A stretch of 64,000 nucleotides of DNA from Croceibacterium_B sp963811255 (GTDB lineage: Bacteria > Pseudomonadota > Alphaproteobacteria > Sphingomonadales > Sphingomonadaceae). Below, one piece after another: positions 25,143 through 33,840 of this stretch. The stretch is taken from contig CAWEQI010000003.1 of the NCBI GenBank assembly GCA_963811255.1, forward strand, positions 1,674,001-1,738,000, in the 5' to 3' direction. Each line of letters begins with the position of its first letter. The first letter of the stretch is position 1. A program made the position numbers and the translations under genes. Below the pieces are notes generated by a model. That model was not told the origin of the DNA, ran no database searches, and saw nothing but the letters and a program-made list of their open reading frames with translations.

Positions 25143-26012
25143 ATGACACTCGAGCAGCTCCGTATATTCGTCGCCGTCGCCGAGCGCGAGCACATGACCG
25201 CCGCAGCACGCGCGCTCAACGTCACTCAGTCGGCCGTTTCGGCGGCCGTCGCCGCGCTCGAATCGCGTCATCAGGTCAGGCTGTTCGATCGCGTCGGACG
25301 CGGCATCGCGCTTACCGAGGCGGGGCGCCTTTTCCTCGACGAGGCGCGCGCCGTTCTCGCCCGCGTCGCCAGTGCCGAAAACGCGCTCGCCGACCTTGCT
25401 GGCCTTGCGCGCGGAATACTGCGGCTGGTCGCCAGCCAGACCATCGCCGCCTACTGGCTGCCACCTCTGCTTGCCGCATTCCATGACCGTCACCCGGGTG
25501 TCGAAATCGAACTCGACATCGCCAACAGCGCGCAGACCGAGGCGAGGGTGATGGATGGCAGCGCCGACCTCGGCTTCGTCGAAGGCCCAATCGACAATGC
25601 CGCGCTCGCCTCGCACCGGGTGGGCGAAGACCGGCTCCTGCTGGTTCAATCTGCGCAGCTGCGCGAGCCGGTGGTCGATGCAGCTTGGCTGCGTAAGGCG
25701 AAGTGGGTCTCACGCGAACGCGGTTCGGGCACGCGCGCGAGCTTCGATGCGATGTTGCGAGCCCGCGGTATCGAGCCGACCGAACTCTCCGTGACGCTCA
25801 CCTTGCCCTCGAACGAAAGCGTGCGCACAGCGGTCGAAGCCGGCTCCGGCGTCGCGGCGCTATCGTCGCTGGTGGTCGGCCAGTCAGTCGAGCTCGGTCG
25901 GCTTCACGCATTGCCATTTGAACTCGGCCCGCGAGCCTTTTTCGCCCTGCGCCACAAGCAGCGTTACACCAGTAAGGCTTCCGAAGTGCTGCTGGCATCA
26001 GTCCGCTCCTGA
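25143..26012 (+). CDS. LysR family transcriptional regulator (YeiE-like)
   Basis: DNA-binding regulator of 289 aa. The winged helix is at residues 1-60 (TLEQLRIFVAVAEREHMTAA, LNVTQSAVSAAVAALE), followed by the periplasmic-binding-like effector domain. ATG at 25143 begins exactly at the conserved MTLEQLRIF; the frame extends 48 bp upstream without support. Its divergent position to yeiH and its sequence suggest a YeiE-type activator of that exporter, possibly responding to sulfite, as known for YeiE of Campylobacter and enterics. The effector here is inferred. Confidence 0.88.
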   Translation: MTLEQLRIFVAVAEREHMTAAARALNVTQSAVSAAVAALESRHQVRLFDRVGRGIALTEAGRLFLDEARAVLARVASAENALADLAGLARGILRLVASQTIAAYWLPPLLAAFHDRHPGVEIELDIANSAQTEARVMDGSADLGFVEGPIDNAALASHRVGEDRLLLVQSAQLREPVVDAAWLRKAKWVSRERGSGTRASFDAMLRARGIEPTELSVTLTLPSNESVRTAVEAGSGVAALSSLVVGQSVELGRLHALPFELGPRAFFALRHKQRYTSKASEVLLASVRS

Positions 26013-26028
26013 ACTGGAAAACTTCCTC

Positions 26029-26055
26029 AATGGGTCGCGTGCGGCTGGTCCGCTT
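26029..26055. repeat. dispersed palindromic intergenic repeat, copy 5
   Basis: aatgggtcgcgtgcggctggtccgctt, immediately downstream of the LysR gene, with core gggtcgcgtgc and terminal gtccgct. Confidence 0.45.
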
Positions 26056-26106
26056 TAGTCGTCAGCCTGAGGCAGCGACAATCGTCAGTTGCGGGTGGGA
26101 AGCGGC

Positions 26107-26277
26107 CTATTTCCCGTCGGCTTCGTCGCATTCTTTGCGATGCCTCTTCAGCATCTCATCGAACTCATCCACAAGGCGCTGCGTCTCCCGGATGCTATCG
26201 CGCAAGCCATTCTGGCTTGCCTCGACTTCCGCGGCGTGGCGCTTTCGCCGATCGGCTTGCTCTTTGGATGTGGGCAT
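26107..26277 (-). CDS. small coiled-coil hypothetical protein
   Basis: A 56-aa highly charged helical protein from ATG at 26277 (MPTSKEQADRRKRHAAEVEA ... QRLVDEFDEMLKRHRKECDE). The heptad-like Leu/Val/Ile spacing predicts a coiled coil. Very similar short proteins occur in sphingomonads; function unknown. Confidence 0.55.
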   Translation of the reverse strand: MPTSKEQADRRKRHAAEVEASQNGLRDSIRETQRLVDEFDEMLKRHRKECDEADGK

Positions 26278-26653
26278 AAGGACGGGAACGCGCGGCAACC
26301 GGTTTCGGCCCCCGATGATCTACCGTGCATGTCCGCATTGACCCATAGAAGACCGTCGGCCGCCATTGAACAACGCCCAATGCATTGAAGCGCACTCGCT
26401 CTCCATTCGCAAATGGCCCACTCGTCGAGACGCACCGCCATTTGCATCCGATATTCGTCGTCCGCGGCCTTTTCTCGAAAGCTCCGCGCTCGAACCGGAT
26501 AGCCACCGACGCGCTGGTGCCGGCCAATCCAAAACAGTGGCAAGCCACAGCCGATCGAATGCGCCAAAATTCGCTGATTACTTAGTCCTCGTTAATCGTC
26601 TGAAATATGCTTCGATGCGACAGTCGTCTCCCTGCAAGTGGGTCGGAGGGGGA

Positions 26654-29284
26654 ATGGCGCAGAGAAACCGCAGTGCGGGCGTCGAGCCTGAATCCGACAC
26701 GGGTAGTGAGTATAGCGCTCCGGCCAAATCTGACACCATTGGCGATGCGGCTATCCATAACGAAGCGCGCCTACGACTCATACAAGAGGCGACCGGCTTC
26801 GCTGAATTCGAAGCAAATGCAGATGGAATATCGCACTTTTCCGAGCAATTTGTTGCGCAGGTTGGCCTTCCTTCGGAGACAACTTTTCTGTCGCACGAGG
26901 AATGGTTGAAACTGGTTCATCCAGATGATCGGCAAGCTTTCTTGGATGAAGTTCAACGCGGCGATGCCCATGGCGGTCGTTGTCAATTCGAGTTCCGCAT
27001 CGTGCGAGCTGACACTGGCGAAGTGCGCTGGATTGCGAGTTCCGCCGTAATCATAGGTAATGAATCAGGTAACGGCCTTCGCAGCATCGGCGCCCATTGC
27101 GACATAACCGATCGCAAGCGCGCAGAGGAGGCGCTGCGAAGCAGCGAAGAGAGGTTGCGGTTCGCGCAGGAAGCGACCGGCATGGCGGAGTTCGAATCCG
27201 GTGCCGATGGCCTGATGGTCGCCTCCGAACGGTTCTTCGAGCAACTCGGTCTTCCCGTTTCGCAAGAGCCGGTGCCGGGAAAGGCCTGGGCGGCACAAGT
27301 CCATCCCAAGGACATCGGTCGGCTCGTAGAGGCGCTCGAGGAAGCGACCGCGCGCCGCGAGGAATCGTTTTGCGACGAATTCCGCATCCTCCGCGCCGAC
27401 ACCGGCGAAACACGCTGGCTCGCCTGCAGCACCAAGATGCAATACGATGAGCATGGCGCGCTGATCCGCACGATCGGCGCCCATCTCGACATCACTGACC
27501 GCAAGCGGGTCGAGATTGCACTAGGCGAAAGCGAGGAGCGCTTTCGTCTCGCCGCCGAGGCCGCCGGACTCGGCATCATCGACTACGACCCCAAGCTTGA
27601 TCGTCGCGAATGGTCGAGCCGATCGCGAGAGATCTTTGGTATTCCTGACAATGCTCCCGCACTTGTGGATACCGTCGCCCAGTGCGTTCACCCTGACGAT
27701 CGCGAGAGGTTCATGAACCACACTGCGGAAATGAAGTCGGGTAAGCTCGATCGCTTTGAAGCGTCCTTCAGAATCAATCGCGCCGATGACGGACGCGAAC
27801 GTTGGTTGGCGTGCATTGGCTGGCGCACGCACAAGTTCTGTAGCGGCTCTCGCCGGATCATCATGACCGTGCGCGACGTGACGGACGAAAGGACCGCCGA
27901 GGAACGTATCCGCTGGAGCGCCAGCCACAACTCGCTCACCCGCCTTGCCAATCGCGCGCTGTTCCAGGAGAAGCTGGAGGAGGCGATTGCCAGCGCCAAA
28001 CGACGCGGCAAAGCTGTTGGTGTCTTGCTTCTCGACCTCGATCATTTCAAGCAGATCAACGATTCGCTCGGCCACGACGTCGGCGACGCGATGCTCAAGA
28101 TGTTCGCCGAGCGGCTACGCAGCGTCGTTCGGCAGCGCGACACCGTCGCTCGGCTTGGCGGTGACGAGTTCGCGATCGTAGTCCCGCATCTGCGTGACAG
28201 GGATCAGCTGGAGCACCTGTCGCGCTCGATCCAGGAGCGCATGCGCGCGCCCTTCGTCCACGGCGGACGAGTGCTCGATTGCCGGGTCTCCTCGGGCGCG
28301 AGCATGTTCCCCGACCACGGGAGTAGCCACGAAGAAATTCTCAAGAATGCCGACACCGCACTCTACGCGGCCAAGCAGGCCGGGCGCTCCACCTTAGCAA
28401 TTTTCCAACCACGCATGCGCGCAGATCTTCAGCGCCGGGTGTCGATGGTCCAACTCGCCCGCGACGCGATCCACGATGATCGGGTGATCCCCTATTACCA
28501 ACCCAAGCTCGACCTGCAGACTGGCCAGGTCAACGGCTTCGAGGCGCTCCTGCGCTGGCGTAACGCCAAGGGCCGCATCTGCCTGCCGGTCGCGCTCGAG
28601 GCGGCGTTCGAAGACCTCGAGGTCGCCGCCGCCATCAGCGACCGGATGATCGACCGCGTCATTGCCGACATGCGCGGCTGGCTCGACCGCGGGGTCGCCT
28701 TCCGTCATGTAGCGGTCAACGCCGCGGCGGCCGAGTTCCGCCGCGACAATTTCGCCGAGCGGGTGCTCGAGAGTCTGCGGCGGGCGAACATCTCCACCCG
28801 CTGCTTCCAGCTCGAGGTGACCGAAACGGTGTTCCTGGGCCGCGGCGCCGAATACGTCCACCGCGCGCTGGCGCTGCTCAACGCGCAAGGGGTCAAGATC
28901 GCGCTCGACGATTTCGGCACCGGCTACGCCTCGCTGCGCCACTTGAAGCAGTTCCCGGTCGATTTCATCAAGATCGACCAGAGCTTCGTGCGCGACATGG
29001 AAATCGATCCGGGCGACGAGGCGATCGTGCGCGCGGTGATCAACCTCGGCAAGAGCCTCGGCATCCATGTCGTCGCGGAAGGAATCGAGTCGACCGCCCA
29101 CGCCGAGCGGCTGCAGCGGCTCGGCTGCGACTTCGGTCAGGGCTTCCTGTTCTCGAAAGCGGTTGGCGCAAACCGCGTGCCGCTGCTGGTCGGCAAGTGG
29201 CAGGGCGACGGCGCACCGGCGGTCGAGTCGCTACGAAATGACCACCCAGCGCGACTACGTCTGGTTGCTAACCGCGGCTCATGA
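26654..29284 (+). CDS. PAS-PAS-PAS-GGDEF-EAL cyclic-di-GMP protein
   Basis: Cytoplasmic c-di-GMP turnover protein of 876 aa. Three consecutive PAS/PAC repeats cover about residues 35-410, each with a VHPDD/VHPKD turn and a closing DITDRKR or DVTDER linker. The GGDEF domain (about 415-575) keeps RLGGDEF near residue 502, and the EAL domain (about 595-850) keeps FEALLRWRN near 630 and DDFGTGYASL. Both catalytic motifs look intact, so it could be bifunctional or act mainly as a phosphodiesterase. ATG at 26654 is chosen for its purine-rich GGAGGGGGA site; the 96 codons upstream look non-coding. There are no membrane segments. Confidence 0.9.
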   Translation: MAQRNRSAGVEPESDTGSEYSAPAKSDTIGDAAIHNEARLRLIQEATGFAEFEANADGISHFSEQFVAQVGLPSETTFLSHEEWLKLVHPDDRQAFLDEVQRGDAHGGRCQFEFRIVRADTGEVRWIASSAVIIGNESGNGLRSIGAHCDITDRKRAEEALRSSEERLRFAQEATGMAEFESGADGLMVASERFFEQLGLPVSQEPVPGKAWAAQVHPKDIGRLVEALEEATARREESFCDEFRILRADTGETRWLACSTKMQYDEHGALIRTIGAHLDITDRKRVEIALGESEERFRLAAEAAGLGIIDYDPKLDRREWSSRSREIFGIPDNAPALVDTVAQCVHPDDRERFMNHTAEMKSGKLDRFEASFRINRADDGRERWLACIGWRTHKFCSGSRRIIMTVRDVTDERTAEERIRWSASHNSLTRLANRALFQEKLEEAIASAKRRGKAVGVLLLDLDHFKQINDSLGHDVGDAMLKMFAERLRSVVRQRDTVARLGGDEFAIVVPHLRDRDQLEHLSRSIQERMRAPFVHGGRVLDCRVSSGASMFPDHGSSHEEILKNADTALYAAKQAGRSTLAIFQPRMRADLQRRVSMVQLARDAIHDDRVIPYYQPKLDLQTGQVNGFEALLRWRNAKGRICLPVALEAAFEDLEVAAAISDRMIDRVIADMRGWLDRGVAFRHVAVNAAAAEFRRDNFAERVLESLRRANISTRCFQLEVTETVFLGRGAEYVHRALALLNAQGVKIALDDFGTGYASLRHLKQFPVDFIKIDQSFVRDMEIDPGDEAIVRAVINLGKSLGIHVVAEGIESTAHAERLQRLGCDFGQGFLFSKAVGANRVPLLVGKWQGDGAPAVESLRNDHPARLRLVANRGS

Positions 29285-29421
29285 GCGGTCATCCAATGAA
29301 TGAAACCATTGGAAATGGAACCTCCGTGATAATCTGCGTGCCCGTTCAAGCGTCGGGAATGGCCCCGAGTTTCTTATTGAGAGTCGGCGGCCAATCGCGC
29401 GGCAATCGCCACCGATGAACG

Positions 29422-29454
29422 CCCGCTTTGGGTCGCGTGCTGACCGACCGCTAG
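29422..29454. repeat. dispersed palindromic intergenic repeat, copy 6
   Basis: cccgctttgggtcgcgtgctgaccgaccgctag, near-identical to copy 4 over ctttgggtcgcgtgctgaccg. Confidence 0.5.
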
Positions 29455-29497
29455 GGACGGTTCAGGGTGGAATGCGGACCTCGGGCGGCCAGATCAT

Positions 29498-29842
29498 TCA
29501 AACTCGAGAGGCGTAATCGCGAGCGCACTTGGTTAGAAAACCAACTTGATCGACTGATAGTGGTGAGTTGCCCTTCACCACGAGCATCGAGCCTAAATCT
29601 CTGAAGTAGATCAAGATTGAGTGCCCGTCTCTTGTGGCTAATAGAACGTCTTCCGGCGAGCCAGCATGGCCCGCTTCTGGGTGAACATGACCTGTCACTG
29701 GAAGCACTCGTGCGCCTTCGGGCGAGGTCACGCATTTCTGTAGTTGCCAAACGGAGCCCGAGGAAGCGAGTTCGACTACGGTCGGCGCGTCCGTCGGCTC
29801 GCTGCCACACGCGGCAAGCATCGGGATCAAGAAGGGAAGCAT
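29498..29842 (-). CDS. hypothetical lipoprotein
   Basis: A 114-aa protein starting MLPFLIPMLAACGSEPTD, a short signal peptide with a clear LAAC lipobox. The mature part has a weak beta-rich pattern and one further cysteine pair candidate (LQKCVTSPEG, LTKCARDY). ATG at 29842 has GGAGA directly upstream; the frame extends to 29881, next to the IS insertion point. Function unknown. Confidence 0.55.
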   Translation of the reverse strand: MLPFLIPMLAACGSEPTDAPTVVELASSGSVWQLQKCVTSPEGARVLPVTGHVHPEAGHAGSPEDVLLATRDGHSILIYFRDLGSMLVVKGNSPLSVDQVGFLTKCARDYASRV

Positions 29843-29955
29843 TCTCCAACCCACAGCTTCCTCAATAATCTCAGCGTGCATGTCCGCAATTGATGTCGTG
29901 GACGGCGCTCCACCCGACCGGCAGTTTTGCTGGTGAGTGTGGAGAGGAGGACACG

Positions 29956-30978
29956 ATGGAGGATGTTGCAGTAATCGGCATCGATCTGGCGAAGTCGGTG
30001 TTTCAGGTTCACGGGATTGATGAGCGAGGTGAGGTCGTGCTGCGGCAACGGCTGAGCCGGGCGAAGCTGCTGCCGTTCTTTGCCAGGCTGCCGCGCTGCC
30101 TCATCGGCATGGAGACCTGCGCCAGTGCCAACTACTGGGCGCGACAGTTGATCGCGTTGGGCCATGAGGTGCGGCTGATGCCGCCGCAATATGTCAAGCC
30201 CTACGTGAAGCGGTCGAAGAACGATGCGTCGGATGCGGAGGCGATCTGCGAGGCGGTCACTCGTCCGACGATGCGCTTTGTCGGGGTGAAGTCACCGGAA
30301 CAGCAAAGCGTGCTGGTGCTCCATCGCACGCGATCGATCCTCACCCGGCAGCGAACGCAGATCGGCAACGCGATCCGCGCCCATCTCGCCGAGTTCGGCA
30401 TCGTCGCCCCCATTGGTCGGCAGGGACTCGACCGGCTGATGGCCGTGATCGGTGACGAGAACGATGACCGGCTGCCGCAACCTGCCCGTGCCTGTCTGGC
30501 GATGTTGGTCGATCAATACCGGATGGTGCTTGTCCACCTGCTCGAGACCGATCGCGCGATCCGCGCCGATAGCCGCGCGACCGAACTCGGGCGGCGATTG
30601 CAGGAGATCCCCGGTGTCGGGCCGCTGGTGGCGAGCGCGTTGGTGGCAACCGTGTCCGATCCGCACGTCTTCAAGTCGGGACGCAGCTTGTCGGCCTGGC
30701 TAGGGCTGGTCCCGCGGCAACGCTCGTCGGGCGGCAAGGAACGCCTAGGTGGGATCACCAAAGCGGGCGACGCCTACTTGCGAAGAATGCTGTTCGTCGG
30801 CGCCATGGCGGTCATCCGTCATGCCGAGCGGCACGGCACCCGCCGTCCATGGCTGACGAAGCTGCTGAGCCGCCGCCACCCGCGGGTCGCGGCGATCGCG
30901 CTGGCTAACAAGATCGGCCGGATCGCCTGGGCGCTGATGACCAGCGGCGAACGCTATCGCGAGCCGGCGGCCGCATAG
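29956..30978 (+). CDS. IS110-family DEDD transposase, copy A
   Basis: A 340-aa recombinase. The N-terminal RuvC-like DEDD domain holds Asp in IGIDLAKS, Glu in CLIGMETCAS and Asp residues in KRSKNDASDAEAICEA. The C-terminal Tnp_20 domain starts at EIPGVGPLVASALVAT and includes the serine-rich LVPRQRSSGGKERLGGITKAG segment before GDAYLRRML. The ATG at 29956 has GAGGAGG about 6 nt upstream; the frame is open 66 bp further. Members cut and exchange DNA guided by a bridge RNA. The protein appears intact. Confidence 0.93.
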   Translation: MEDVAVIGIDLAKSVFQVHGIDERGEVVLRQRLSRAKLLPFFARLPRCLIGMETCASANYWARQLIALGHEVRLMPPQYVKPYVKRSKNDASDAEAICEAVTRPTMRFVGVKSPEQQSVLVLHRTRSILTRQRTQIGNAIRAHLAEFGIVAPIGRQGLDRLMAVIGDENDDRLPQPARACLAMLVDQYRMVLVHLLETDRAIRADSRATELGRRLQEIPGVGPLVASALVATVSDPHVFKSGRSLSAWLGLVPRQRSSGGKERLGGITKAGDAYLRRMLFVGAMAVIRHAERHGTRRPWLTKLLSRRHPRVAAIALANKIGRIAWALMTSGERYREPAAA

Positions 30979-31230
30979 CGAAGAGGAGACTTCGAGAGGT
31001 TGGCAAGAGCAGGAGACTGGCTGACGCAAGCTGCCCGATGACGGGACCGATGATCGCAGGAGAACCCTCTTACGACCCGGCGCTACAAAGCGCGTGCAAT
31101 TGGTCGGGACCTGCCGATCGGCGGACAAGGCATCATGGCCAGCGGCACATGGCAACGCCGCATCAACAGGTCGAAGACATGGCCGCATCCCAACACCGCA
31201 GCTGCAACGCCACCACCCGCACTTGCTAAC
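30979..31230 (+). ncRNA. predicted bridge-RNA region of IS copy A
   Basis: About 250 bp without a credible gene between the transposase stop and the right inverted repeat. In IS1111-type elements the bridge RNA that pairs with donor and target DNA comes from this side. Exact ends and loops were not folded; the call is from position and family knowledge. Confidence 0.35.
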
Positions 31231-31288
31231 GGAGCGCCGTCCAGACAGGGTCGGGAGCAGTTGGTCCCTTGGAGTGTTTCGGCCCGAT

Positions 31289-31615
31289 CTATGGCCCTAG
31301 ATGCCAATTCACCGAAGTTGAGAAGGTGCCATCCTTGGGGAAACCCTTGTCGTGTGGGTCAAAATAAGCATACTTGACGAACTGGTCACAGGTGGCCTCG
31401 TCCAAATCCTTGAACCCACTAGACTTGATCACGACACACGTTTTCACCCGGCCGTCGCTCCCGACCGTAACGGTGATTCCCACCTTTCCCTCTTCGCCCG
31501 CTGCGAGCGCGTGCTTCGGGTAAGATAACCAAATCTTCGATGTTGCGACAGCGGACGTGGGCAATGACGCGACGGCCAGCGCAGCCATGAGGACTATAGT
31601 AGATTTGAAGGCCAT
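31289..31615 (-). CDS. small secreted TonB-C-terminal-like protein
   Basis: A 108-aa periplasmic protein with a signal peptide (MAFKSTIVLMAALAVASLPTSA). The mature part resembles the TonB C-terminal fold: GKVGITVTVGSDGRVKTCVV, IKSSGFKDLDEATC and a final strand NWHL. It lacks the membrane anchor and proline linker of a true TonB. It is the only gene between the two IS copies. The two cysteines (TCVV, ATCD) may bond. Role unknown; possibly a TonB-like accessory or an orphan fold. Confidence 0.65.
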   Translation of the reverse strand: MAFKSTIVLMAALAVASLPTSAVATSKIWLSYPKHALAAGEEGKVGITVTVGSDGRVKTCVVIKSSGFKDLDEATCDQFVKYAYFDPHDKGFPKDGTFSTSVNWHLGP

Positions 31616-31749
31616 CGTCTCACTCAGGCGGAAGGAAGCGGCGGACTTTTCCGAAATTTAGCTGTGCCAACTTAGGTCCGCAATTGATGTCGTGGACGGC
31701 GCTCCACCCGACCGGCAGTTTTGCTGGTGAGTGTGGAGAGGAGGACACG

Positions 31750-32772
31750 ATGGAGGATGTTGCAGTAATCGGCATCGATCTGGCGAAGTCGGTGTTTCAG
31801 GTTCACGGGATTGATGAGCGAGGTGAGGTCGTGCTGCGGCAACGGCTGAGCCGGGCGAAGCTGCTGCCGTTCTTTGCCAGGCTGCCGCGCTGCCTCATCG
31901 GCATGGAGACCTGCGCCAGTGCCAACTACTGGGCGCGACAGTTGATCGCGTTGGGCCATGAGGTGCGGCTGATGCCGCCGCAATATGTCAAGCCCTACGT
32001 GAAGCGGTCGAAGAACGATGCGTCGGATGCGGAGGCGATCTGCGAGGCGGTCACTCGTCCGACGATGCGCTTTGTCGGGGTGAAGTCACCGGAACAGCAA
32101 AGCGTGCTGGTGCTCCATCGCACGCGATCGATCCTCACCCGGCAGCGAACGCAGATCGGCAACGCGATCCGCGCCCATCTCGCCGAGTTCGGCATCGTCG
32201 CCCCCATTGGTCGGCAGGGACTCGACCGGCTGATGGCCGTGATCGGTGACGAGAACGATGACCGGCTGCCGCAACCTGCCCGTGCCTGTCTGGCGATGTT
32301 GGTCGATCAATACCGGATGGTGCTTGTCCACCTGCTCGAGACCGATCGCGCGATCCGCGCCGATAGCCGCGCGACCGAACTCGGGCGGCGATTGCAGGAG
32401 ATCCCCGGTGTCGGGCCGCTGGTGGCGAGCGCGTTGGTGGCAACCGTGTCCGATCCGCACGTCTTCAAGTCGGGACGCAGCTTGTCGGCCTGGCTAGGGC
32501 TGGTCCCGCGGCAACGCTCGTCGGGCGGCAAGGAACGCCTAGGTGGGATCACCAAAGCGGGCGACGCCTACTTGCGAAGAATGCTGTTCGTCGGCGCCAT
32601 GGCGGTCATCCGTCATGCCGAGCGGCACGGCACCCGCCGTCCATGGCTGACGAAGCTGCTGAGCCGCCGCCACCCGCGGGTCGCGGCGATCGCGCTGGCT
32701 AACAAGATCGGCCGGATCGCCTGGGCGCTGATGACCAGCGGCGAACGCTATCGCGAGCCGGCGGCCGCATAG
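31750..32772 (+). CDS. IS110-family DEDD transposase, copy B
   Basis: 340 aa, with the same translated protein as copy A and the same start context. All DEDD and C-terminal residues are present, so both copies look active. Confidence 0.93.
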   Translation: MEDVAVIGIDLAKSVFQVHGIDERGEVVLRQRLSRAKLLPFFARLPRCLIGMETCASANYWARQLIALGHEVRLMPPQYVKPYVKRSKNDASDAEAICEAVTRPTMRFVGVKSPEQQSVLVLHRTRSILTRQRTQIGNAIRAHLAEFGIVAPIGRQGLDRLMAVIGDENDDRLPQPARACLAMLVDQYRMVLVHLLETDRAIRADSRATELGRRLQEIPGVGPLVASALVATVSDPHVFKSGRSLSAWLGLVPRQRSSGGKERLGGITKAGDAYLRRMLFVGAMAVIRHAERHGTRRPWLTKLLSRRHPRVAAIALANKIGRIAWALMTSGERYREPAAA

Positions 32773-33024
32773 CGAAGAGGAGACTTCGAGAGGTTGGCAA
32801 GAGCAGGAGACTGGCTGACGCAAGCTGCCCGATGACGGGACCGATGATCGCAGGAGAACCCTCTTACGACCCGGCGCTACAAAGCGCGTGCAATTGGTCG
32901 GGACCTGCCGATCGGCGGACAAGGCATCATGGCCAGCGGCACATGGCAACGCCGCATCAACAGGTCGAAGACATGGCCGCATCCCAACACCGCAGCTGCA
33001 ACGCCACCACCCGCACTTGCTAAC
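32773..33024 (+). ncRNA. predicted bridge-RNA region of IS copy B
   Basis: Same noncoding 3' region as in copy A, between the transposase stop and the right inverted repeat. Inferred from family knowledge; not folded. Confidence 0.35.
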
Positions 33025-33041
33025 GGAGCGCCGTCCAGACA

Positions 33042-33070
33042 GGGTCGTGTGCTGACCGGCCGCTTGGGGT
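33042..33070. repeat. dispersed palindromic intergenic repeat, copy 7 (split by IS copy B)
   Basis: gggtcgtgtgctgaccggccgcttggggt continues directly from the IS right end; the left half (gtccgc) lies at 31676. Confidence 0.45.
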
Positions 33071-33117
33071 GAACAGCGGGCCTCCGCTCTGGCATGCACC
33101 CGCAATTGCAGAGAGCC

Positions 33118-33702
33118 TTACCAGATCAGCGGAATCACGCGCCCGGTTCGCGCGCGATAGACAGGCCATGCTTGGGGGAAATGTCCCGCTAGCAATGCCT
33201 CTTCCCGCGCGAGCTTTATCTGGATCACCACAATGGCAAGCGGGATCATGAGCAGCGTCTCTCGCGTCGGCCAGAGAATGAATATCGCGCTGATCATCAG
33301 CAGCAGCCCCGAATAGATCGGATGGCGCACAAATCTGTATGGCCCCTCAGTCACGAGTTCATGGTCCTCCTTCAGCTCGGGGAGAGAGCTCCAATTCCTG
33401 CCGAGCACCGCCCGCGCCCAGACGCTGATTGCCAGGCCCGCATATGAAACGGCAACCGCCACCACCGCGCGCACGACGCTGAACGGCCAGAGTGGAGTGC
33501 TGATCTGCGGTGCACCTCCGCGGCCCACCAGATTCGTTACGACAAGACCGACTCCGACAAGAGCGAGCACGATCAATGCCCATCGCCTGCGGCCAGTGCC
33601 GCCAACGGCCGAGCGCTTGACGTCGAATGCCTTGGCGACCCAGAACACGGCCAAAATCAGCCAACATGAGGCCAGCAGCATGGCCGCGACACGTAGATCC
33701 AT
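33118..33702 (-). CDS. isoprenylcysteine carboxyl-methyltransferase-like membrane protein
   Basis: A 194-aa membrane protein with about five hydrophobic segments. The C-terminal half carries the ICMT/PEMT signature: LVTEGPYRFVRHPIYSGLLL, then IKLAREEALLAGHFP and YRARTGRVIPLIW, which form the SAM-binding cavity in this family. Bacterial members methylate lipids or unknown small substrates and are not protein-prenyl enzymes by necessity. It stands alone downstream of IS copy B on the opposite strand. Confidence 0.82.
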   Translation of the reverse strand: MDLRVAAMLLASCWLILAVFWVAKAFDVKRSAVGGTGRRRWALIVLALVGVGLVVTNLVGRGGAPQISTPLWPFSVVRAVVAVAVSYAGLAISVWARAVLGRNWSSLPELKEDHELVTEGPYRFVRHPIYSGLLLMISAIFILWPTRETLLMIPLAIVVIQIKLAREEALLAGHFPQAWPVYRARTGRVIPLIW

Positions 33703-33771
33703 CGTCTCCTCCCCCTACTGGCAGAAGAATGGGGACTCTTGTGGCAATTCGCAAATGAGGTTGGCTCGCAT

Positions 33772-33805
33772 ATGTCCGCTTTGGGTCGCAGGCGGACCGT
33801 CTGCT
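33772..33805. repeat. dispersed palindromic intergenic repeat, copy 8
   Basis: atgtccgctttgggtcgcaggcggaccgtctgct, the best-preserved copy: gtccgc and gcggac form the inverted arms around tttgggtcgca. Confidence 0.55.
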
Positions 33806-33840
33806 TTCTTTCCACCGGCAGCGCGATGTTCCCCTCGCCA

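Larger units (their letters stand above)
29882..31253 (+). mobile_element. IS110-family (IS1111-type) insertion sequence, copy A
   Basis: The segment recurs with no difference noticed at 31676-33047, a 1372-bp direct repeat with an offset of 1794 bp. It holds one DEDD transposase gene and has subterminal inverted repeats of 13 bp: tggacggcgctcc at 29899-29911 and ggagcgccgtcca at 31231-31243. Subterminal repeats and a long noncoding region downstream of the transposase are marks of the IS1111 subgroup. The outermost few bases shared by both copies may be target sequence, because both flanks match the dispersed palindromic repeat (gtccgc on the left, gggtcg on the right). Confidence 0.88.
31676..33047 (+). 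mobile_element. IS110-family (IS1111-type) insertion sequence, copy B
   Basis: Second copy in the same orientation as copy A, with subterminal repeats at 31693-31705 and 33025-33037. Its right flank continues as gggtcgtgtgctgaccggcc, an otherwise intact dispersed palindromic repeat, so the element appears to have inserted within that repeat. The identity of the copies points to recent transposition or gene conversion. Confidence 0.88.

Noticed and set aside
29882..33047. Composite transposon made by the two IS copies
   Set aside because: IS110-family elements do not mobilise flanked DNA in the classical way, and no target duplications are seen. Independent insertions or duplication fit better.
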